Assembly (NCBI GenBank): GCA_963715995.1
Contig: OY970283.1
Coordinates: forward strand, 3,236,105 to 3,300,104
DNA: 64,000 nt
Origin: DATBDN01 sp963715995
Lineage (GTDB): Bacteria > Actinomycetota > Thermoleophilia > Solirubrobacterales > Thermoleophilaceae
Direction: 5' to 3'
In this document: in pieces, positions 58,980 to 64,000 of the stretch
How positions within the stretch are numbered: the stretch's first letter is position 1
Layout of the letters: each line of letters starts with the position of its first letter
Made by a program: the position numbers and the translations under genes
Notes under the pieces: model-generated
What the model saw: the letters and a program-made list of their open reading frames with translations, nothing else
The model's database searches: none
Told to the model about the DNA's origin: nothing

Positions 58980-60455
58980 CTAAGCGGACTTCGACGTCTT
59001 CTTCTTGCGCGTGGTCTTCTTGTGCTTCGGCTTCGGCAGCGGCGTCTTCGACAGGAGCAGCTGGTAGGGCTCCGACACCGGCGCCTCGTCGGTGGGATCG
59101 TCGGGGTCGATGGCGTCGGGTGCCTCGACGCTGACGAAGTAAGTCGCCGTCTTCTTCGAGCTCATCTTCAGCACGGCGTCGCGCGCGAAGCCGCCGGTGC
59201 CGGCGAGCTCGTTCTTGGTCACCTCGTTGGTCACATCGAAGTCGCCGGCGTTCGGCTTCCAGAGGCCGAGTGAGACGAGCGAGTCGGTCCCGCTCACGAC
59301 TGCGGTCGCGGTCAGGCGCTCGCCCTTCTTCACGCGCACGCGATAGACGTCTGACGGGTCCTTGGCCGCGCTGATCTCACCCGCCAGCCGGACCTTGCGG
59401 GCGTGCGTCAGGAGGATCGGATGCCCAACCGCGTTCGCGCCGCGCACCCAGTACGGGTCGTCGTCCACCTCTGGGCTGGCCTGTACCGCCGGCACCTGCA
59501 TGGTCATCGCGTTCTGCACGTCGAGCAGCCCGTAGCCCGTGTCGTCGTCGCGCCCCGCCGGCGCAACGTCGTGGGCGCTCTTGCGGAGCACGTCGAAGCG
59601 CTGCTGAGTCGTCAGCGTCGGTCGCATCTGAGCGAGCAGGGCGGCGGCACCCGCGACGGCCGGTGCGGCGAAGGAGGTCCCGTTTGCAACCGCGTAAGCA
59701 CTCGGGCAGTAGGCCCTCGGCGTTGGCGCGACGAGCGAGGCGGCCGGCGAGACCATGTCGACCCATGGGCCTGTGTTCGAGAACGTCGAGCGGTTGCCGG
59801 TCAGGTCGCTGCCGCCGACCGCGATGACGTGTGGAAGGGCGGCAGGAATCTCGGCCGCGCCGGTGCCGTCGTTACCCATTGAGGCCACCACGAGGATGCC
59901 CTTGTCGAACGCCTCCGAGATCGCGCGCGTGAGCGAGGTCACGTCCGCGTCGCTTGCATCGGCCAGTGGCATCGCCGAGCTGATGCTGATCACCGCCGCA
60001 TGGCTCTGGACCGCCCAATTGATGCCGCCGACCAGCCACGGCACGGTCGTCTCGGCCTGCAGGTTGTACACGCGCACGGGCATGACCGGGCTCGTGGGCG
60101 ACACCCCGCGGATCAGGCCGGGCGAGCCGGCCGCGATGCCCGCCACCTCCGAGCCGTGGCCGTCGACATCGGACCCGTCGGTGCCCCCTGTGGTCGCATC
60201 GAACGGCGACACGAGCCGCCCGGCGAGCTCGTCCACGTCGCTGCCGACCCCGGTGTCCAGGATCGCGATCGGGGCCGTGGTCGGGGCCGAGACCGGCAGC
60301 GCATCGACGGCCGTGGCGATCCGGCTGTCGACCTCCGTCGGCTGGCCCGCGCAGAAGTCACCGTCGGCCTGCGGCCTCAGGCCACCGCTGTCCGCAACGG
60401 CGGTCCCGGCGATGGCGAGTGCCAGGACCAGGACAGCCGCTGCGGCTGATTTCAC
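58980..60455 (-). CDS. secreted S8 serine protease 2 with basic tail
   Basis: 491 residues, GTG start at 60455 overlapping the stop of the upstream gene (GTGA). Signal peptide (AAAAVLVLALAIAGTAVA), catalytic Asp in IAILDTGVG, His in DGHGSEVAG, Ser in NGTSFAAPAVAG. After the catalytic domain come a YRVRVKKGERLTATAVVSG module and a very basic C-terminal tail (PKPKHKKTTRKKKTSKSA). It is a paralogue of protease 1 (56,255-57,553). Confidence 0.9.
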   Translation of the reverse strand: MKSAAAAVLVLALAIAGTAVADSGGLRPQADGDFCAGQPTEVDSRIATAVDALPVSAPTTAPIAILDTGVGSDVDELAGRLVSPFDATTGGTDGSDVDGHGSEVAGIAAGSPGLIRGVSPTSPVMPVRVYNLQAETTVPWLVGGINWAVQSHAAVISISSAMPLADASDADVTSLTRAISEAFDKGILVVASMGNDGTGAAEIPAALPHVIAVGGSDLTGNRSTFSNTGPWVDMVSPAASLVAPTPRAYCPSAYAVANGTSFAAPAVAGAAALLAQMRPTLTTQQRFDVLRKSAHDVAPAGRDDDTGYGLLDVQNAMTMQVPAVQASPEVDDDPYWVRGANAVGHPILLTHARKVRLAGEISAAKDPSDVYRVRVKKGERLTATAVVSGTDSLVSLGLWKPNAGDFDVTNEVTKNELAGTGGFARDAVLKMSSKKTATYFVSVEAPDAIDPDDPTDEAPVSEPYQLLLSKTPLPKPKHKKTTRKKKTSKSA

Positions 60456-61534
60456 GTGAGCTTGATCGCTACGTAGAGCTCGGTGCTGAGCTGTACGGGG
60501 ATCGGGATGACGAACCCGTTGCACGGCGAGGTCGAGACGCCCGGCGACAGGCAGCTCGGCACGTCGATCAGGTCGGGAGCGGACACCAGCTTGACCTTCG
60601 AGAGCGCGAGCTTCGGATCGAGCTTGCCCTTCAGGAAGAACGTCTGCTGGAAGTCCGTGTAGCCCGTCGTGATGTAGGGCGAGTCGCAGCCGGCATCGTC
60701 GTTGCGCAGGTCGAGCGGCAGGTGGACGAGCATGTTGGCGGTCGCGGTGATCGAGCCGTTCGCGAGCACCGTGCTGGTGGAGGTCTTCGTCTTGTCGAGC
60801 TGGACCGTGGTCGGGTTGCCCGTCCGGATCGAGGCCGAGACCTGACCGTCGCAGTCGTCGTCGATGAAGATCGGCGTCTGGCCAAGGCCCAGGAGCCCGC
60901 TCGAGAGCGTGATCTGGAAGTCCGTGCCCAGGTGGATGCCGCCCGGGACGAAGCCCTTGAGCGAGCCGGTGACCGGTGCCTCGCGCTGGAACGCGCCGAA
61001 GTCGAGGTTGGCCTTCGACCCGTCGAGCAGCTGGATCGACACCGGGGTGCCGAGCGAGGTGCTGTTGTTCGACGCCTTGCACTTGGCGAACTTGTAGGTG
61101 CGCACGCGCTTCTTGACCTTCACGAGCTTGCCGTGGCGCGGCACGAGCACCTTCTTCTTCAGCACCACGTACACGGGCTTCAGCTTCTTCTTCTTCTTGA
61201 CCATCTTCACGCACTGCTTCGCGCACGGAACCTTCAGCTTCTGCTTCACGTGCACGATCTTGCGCTGGAACTTCGAGGAGCCTTTGACCTTGACGAACTT
61301 GTACTTGTAGACCTTCTCGTAGACCGCGACGAGCTTCTTGCCCTTCGTGATCAGCGCCGTGCACTTGGCCGATGCGGTTGCGGTCGGCGCCGCTGACGCT
61401 GCGGCGGAACTGTGCGCCGGCGCTGCCGAGGTGGCGCCCGCCAGGGCCGCTGCGAGGAGCGCGACCAGTAGCGCGGTGCCGAGTGCGCTACGGAGCGGAT
61501 GAGAGTGGTTTGCCGTCCTGCCTGACTGTGCCAT
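60452..61534 (-). CDS. secreted Lys-rich protein
   Basis: 360 residues from ATG 61534 (AGGAC about 6 bases upstream; the first ATGs of the longer frame are less likely). Signal peptide (TALLVALLAAALAGATSAAP), then a Lys-rich region (about 75-150; KKKKKLKPVYVVLKKKVLVP) with Cys pairs, then a beta domain (GFVPGGIHLGTDFQITLSSG, DDCDGQVSAS). Its stop overlaps the S8 protease start, so they are co-translated. Function unknown; possibly wall-bound. Confidence 0.65.
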   Translation of the reverse strand: MAQSGRTANHSHPLRSALGTALLVALLAAALAGATSAAPAHSSAAASAAPTATASAKCTALITKGKKLVAVYEKVYKYKFVKVKGSSKFQRKIVHVKQKLKVPCAKQCVKMVKKKKKLKPVYVVLKKKVLVPRHGKLVKVKKRVRTYKFAKCKASNNSTSLGTPVSIQLLDGSKANLDFGAFQREAPVTGSLKGFVPGGIHLGTDFQITLSSGLLGLGQTPIFIDDDCDGQVSASIRTGNPTTVQLDKTKTSTSTVLANGSITATANMLVHLPLDLRNDDAGCDSPYITTGYTDFQQTFFLKGKLDPKLALSKVKLVSAPDLIDVPSCLSPGVSTSPCNGFVIPIPVQLSTELYVAIKLT

Positions 61535-61642
61535 CGAAGTCCTTTTCATTCCCGCGAGGTCCGTCCACATAGGTCGGGCCCCGGTCCGAAGACCAGGGCC
61601 CGAACCTATAACGGATTACTGCTTACTGCTGACTACTTCTGA

Positions 61643-63322
61643 CTAGACGTCACCAACCAGGATGTCGGCGGAGACGTTGCCAACCGTCAGGTCACCAGCA
61701 ACCGAAACGGCAGAGCCGCTGTTGGTCACCGTGTACCCGTTGGAGACCTGCGCCGCAGTGAGCGACGTCACGGTCGATGGCGGCAATGCGGAGTTCGCCA
61801 CCAACGGTGTCGGCGCCGCGTTGCAGTTGGCCGCAGGTGCCGCGGCAATGCTGCTGGAGTCAGCAGGCATCGCGCTCGGCGGGAGCGAGCCATCGGGGTT
61901 GGGGGTGTTACCGACGCCAGGCGTCGGAACCGTGTAGTTGGCCGGAACCTCCGTGTTGTACGCGGAGTACGGCACCAGGCACGCCGACAGAGCGACCCGA
62001 GCTGGGTCACCAAGCGACGACAGGGTGGCCTTTGCGATCCGCAGATGACCATCGGACGTGATGGCCGGGCTGATCTTCAGGTTGCCCTTGAGCCTGACAC
62101 TCGGGATGTAGTTCTGCACCCCACCGGTCCAGACCTGAGCGCAAGAGAAGATTGCGGCAGGCCAGTTGGCACCGGCGATGAGGGGCTCGAATGCATCCTG
62201 ATCCTCGATCCGCAGGATCGAGTTGATTCGCGTAGCGAGGTTGACCGTGACATCGATGCCATAGCCCTTGCCCGGGATCGACCCGAACAGGTTGGCCTGG
62301 CCACCGGACTTGCCGATGACGATGTTCTGCGAGCCGGCGACACCATCGGTGTTCGTGCTCTGGTTGACCTCAGTGCCCGCAGTTGCCACGTTCAGGCTCA
62401 GGGCGTTCGTCCGCAGGACTGTGTCCGCGGCCGACGGCGGCTGTGTGAAGCCACCGGGGGTGCTCTGTGCGCTGTACGGGAACGGCGAGAGGGAGCCACC
62501 GACGTGACTGTTGTCGACAGACGGCGTGCCGGTGAGCGCCTTGCTCGAGGCCACTGCGTCGATCGAGTTGTCCACGTTGGGGTTCGTCGACGCGATGTGC
62601 GCCGGTGCGAAACCGAGCGTGGTGCCAGTCGGCGTGCTCTGGTGGATCGGCACACCCGGGAGACCCGAGCCAGTGCCCGGAGCCGGGTTACCGGCACCAT
62701 CGAGGACGTGGTAACCGAACGGGATGTTCCCGTACGAGTTGCCCTCTGCGGCCGGCGTCGAGTTGTGGACGTCGCCACAGCCCGGAGCATGACCAAGCGC
62801 TGCCAGCGTCGAGGCGGGGAACCCGCCAGCGAGAAGCAGCGTCGAGTCGTAGCTCGTGCCCGCCGAGCCCACATCGTGGTTCCACAGCAGCGGAACTGAC
62901 GTAGAGCTGAGCGACTTGGTCGACGACGGAAGAATGTTCACGTCGACGTTGCCAAGCGCGCCACCATCGTATGAGTCGTGGAACACGATCTCGGCGGCAA
63001 GCTTGCCGCCCAGGTCGATCTCACGCTGCCCGAGCGAAGCGCCCAGGTCGATGTTGGCGTTGTTGGGGTTGGTAGCCGTGCTCGAGTCGCGTAGGCGAAT
63101 CGTCACGGGCAGTTTGAAGTTGACCAATGAGGCCTTCTTCAAGAACCAGTGCTTGCCCACAACCTTTGGGTTGTGCTTGACGGCCTTACGCAACTGGCGC
63201 GCGATGTGCGCTTTCTTCTTCGCACTCATGTGAGCAGAGGCGGGGCTGGCCATGAGGCCAACTGCCAGTGCCGCGACTACTACAAGTGCGAGGAAGTGCG
63301 AGACCTTGCGTCTCTGGGACAA
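61643..63322 (-). CDS. large secreted protein, member of a local paralogous family
   Basis: 559 residues, TTG start at 63322 after a strong GGAGGAGGAGGA ribosome-binding site. Signal peptide (FLALVVVAALAVGLMASPAS), then AHMSAKKKAHIARQLRKAVK followed by HNPKVVGKHWFLKKASLVNF, a module also present in the divergent gene at 63536. The rest is beta-rich, Asn/Ser/Thr-rich, with an exposed C-terminus. Not recognised. Probably a surface protein. Confidence 0.65.
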   Translation of the reverse strand: MSQRRKVSHFLALVVVAALAVGLMASPASAHMSAKKKAHIARQLRKAVKHNPKVVGKHWFLKKASLVNFKLPVTIRLRDSSTATNPNNANIDLGASLGQREIDLGGKLAAEIVFHDSYDGGALGNVDVNILPSSTKSLSSTSVPLLWNHDVGSAGTSYDSTLLLAGGFPASTLAALGHAPGCGDVHNSTPAAEGNSYGNIPFGYHVLDGAGNPAPGTGSGLPGVPIHQSTPTGTTLGFAPAHIASTNPNVDNSIDAVASSKALTGTPSVDNSHVGGSLSPFPYSAQSTPGGFTQPPSAADTVLRTNALSLNVATAGTEVNQSTNTDGVAGSQNIVIGKSGGQANLFGSIPGKGYGIDVTVNLATRINSILRIEDQDAFEPLIAGANWPAAIFSCAQVWTGGVQNYIPSVRLKGNLKISPAITSDGHLRIAKATLSSLGDPARVALSACLVPYSAYNTEVPANYTVPTPGVGNTPNPDGSLPPSAMPADSSSIAAAPAANCNAAPTPLVANSALPPSTVTSLTAAQVSNGYTVTNSGSAVSVAGDLTVGNVSADILVGDV

Positions 63323-63445
63323 AAGTCCTCCTCCTCCTTGAGTAATTGACAATCCCCGCCCGACAAGTGCCGATGGGCAACGCTTCCCTCCACGCAGAAT
63401 TCCCACGACACCGAACGACCCTAAGTGCGCCTTGTTTCAACCGCT

Positions 63446-63487
63446 ATCAACCGGGAGGTTGATCTTTCTCATCCTTTCGAGTGATAA
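63446..63487 (+). promoter_or_regulatory. promoter of the right-edge gene, with overlapping palindrome
   Basis: TTGATC (63459-63464) and TGATAA (63482-63487) lie exactly 17 bases apart and point toward the gene starting at 63536. A palindrome ATCAACC-N4-GGTTGAT (63446-63463) overlaps the -35 element and could be an operator shared with the divergent gene. Confidence 0.6.
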
Positions 63488-63535
63488 GGAGGAGGAGGCG
63501 CCCGAAGTGCTCCCCGAACCACTTGGGCCGCGTTT

Positions 63536-64000
63536 ATGGTTGACCTGCCGGTGGCGCCACTTCTGTCCAATCTTTCGCACAGCCGCCGGCTCGCTGCGTA
63601 CGTCACCGCGGCCTCTGTCGTGGGCGTGGCCGCAAGCCCGCTCGCGTGCACTGCTGACGCCGCGGCAGCAAAGCCCGTGCCCCACGCGAGCGCGCACAAG
63701 AAGCTGACCGGCAAGGCCCGCGCGAAGATGCAGCGGCAGCTGCGGGCGGCCATGCGTCGCGACCCGACGGTGGTGTTCAAGAAGTCGTTCGTGAAGAAGG
63801 CCGACCTCGTCGACTTCAAGCTGCCCCTGACGGTGCGCCTGGACACGCTCGACGGCAGCGGCGGCGTGCTCCCGAGCGATGACCAGCTCGAGGTCAGCTA
63901 CGACGACTCGACCACCTCCTGGCCGCTCGCCGGCGGCACGCTGCCGAGCGCCCAGACGACCTATCTGGCGGGCGACTTCACGATGGAGGCGAGCTTCGCC
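63536..64000 (+). CDS. secreted paralogue of the 61,643-63,322 protein (cut off by the window edge)
   Basis: ATG at 63536, at least 155 residues, open to the right edge. A signal peptide-like start (AAYVTAASVVGVAASPLACT) is followed by KARAKMQRQLRAAMRRDPTV then VFKKSFVKKADLVDFKLPLT, matching AHIARQLRKAVKHNPKVV then HWFLKKASLVNFKLPVTIRL of the divergent protein. The two are divergently transcribed paralogues. Confidence 0.75.
   Translation, partial: MVDLPVAPLLSNLSHSRRLAAYVTAASVVGVAASPLACTADAAAAKPVPHASAHKKLTGKARAKMQRQLRAAMRRDPTVVFKKSFVKKADLVDFKLPLTVRLDTLDGSGGVLPSDDQLEVSYDDSTTSWPLAGGTLPSAQTTYLAGDFTMEASFA

Overview
The window is GC-rich, uses many GTG starts, and packs genes tightly with ATGA/GTGA stop-start overlaps. 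The gene content (LigD-type primase-polymerase, GH6 glycoside hydrolase, S8 proteases, many secreted proteins with basic C-terminal tails) suggests a Gram-positive, high-GC actinobacterium, most likely of the Thermoleophilia/Solirubrobacterales kind. That placement is inferred from protein style only.

Positions 1 to about 20,640 look like the right-hand part of an integrative (conjugative) element. The evidence is a minus-strand transfer module (replication-relaxation wHTH protein, VirD4/TraG-type coupling ATPase, small HTH protein), a 1.1-kb non-coding stretch with duplicated repeats and a very large nested hairpin, and, at 20,598-20,639, the isolated 3' half of a tRNA-Val(CAC) gene with no matching 5' half. 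That last item is the classic scar of integration into a tRNA. The cargo is dominated by defence and conflict genes: an ECF-like sigma factor, a NERD nuclease-domain protein, a decayed HNH endonuclease, a four-gene restriction-modification operon (HsdR-N/DUF5655, two N6-methylase polypeptides, GIY-YIG-helicase), an AbrB/Doc toxin-antitoxin pair, a winged-helix regulator with a clear palindromic operator, and a frameshifted DUF262 (GmrSD-like) gene behind a membrane protein.

The most striking part is a compact minus-strand operon at 13,902-17,617. It encodes (i) an ImmA/IrrE zinc metallopeptidase fused to a macro (ADP-ribose-binding) domain, (ii) a P-loop nucleotide kinase fused to a short adenylosuccinate-synthetase domain whose catalytic Asp is Ser (the signature of phage PurZ, which makes 2-aminoadenine precursors), and (iii) a DUF7002-like protein that reads like a degenerate ADP-ribosyltransferase. 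I see this as a candidate undescribed purine-analogue/ADP-ribose conflict system.

From 20.8 kb onward the window looks like ordinary chromosome: secreted FG-GAP, PKD and copper proteins; an ECF sigma/membrane-protein pair; a TetR-DHA2 efflux locus with three near-identical operators overlapping an excellent promoter; LigD-Pol and Xth repair genes; an ABC-F ATPase; a GST/LLM/SnoaL/thioesterase cluster; a trypsin-like protease; a sulfatase-like membrane enzyme; an aldolase-sugar-kinase operon; two GGDEF proteins; tRNA-Ser(GGA); a GH6 enzyme; a PMT-like glycosyltransferase; an aldo-keto reductase; and a GAF-LuxR regulator. The last 8 kb holds two S8 proteases and a family of secreted Lys-rich proteins, including divergent paralogues at the right edge. 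A small decayed Doc remnant at 23.9 kb shows that Doc-type genes have entered this region more than once.
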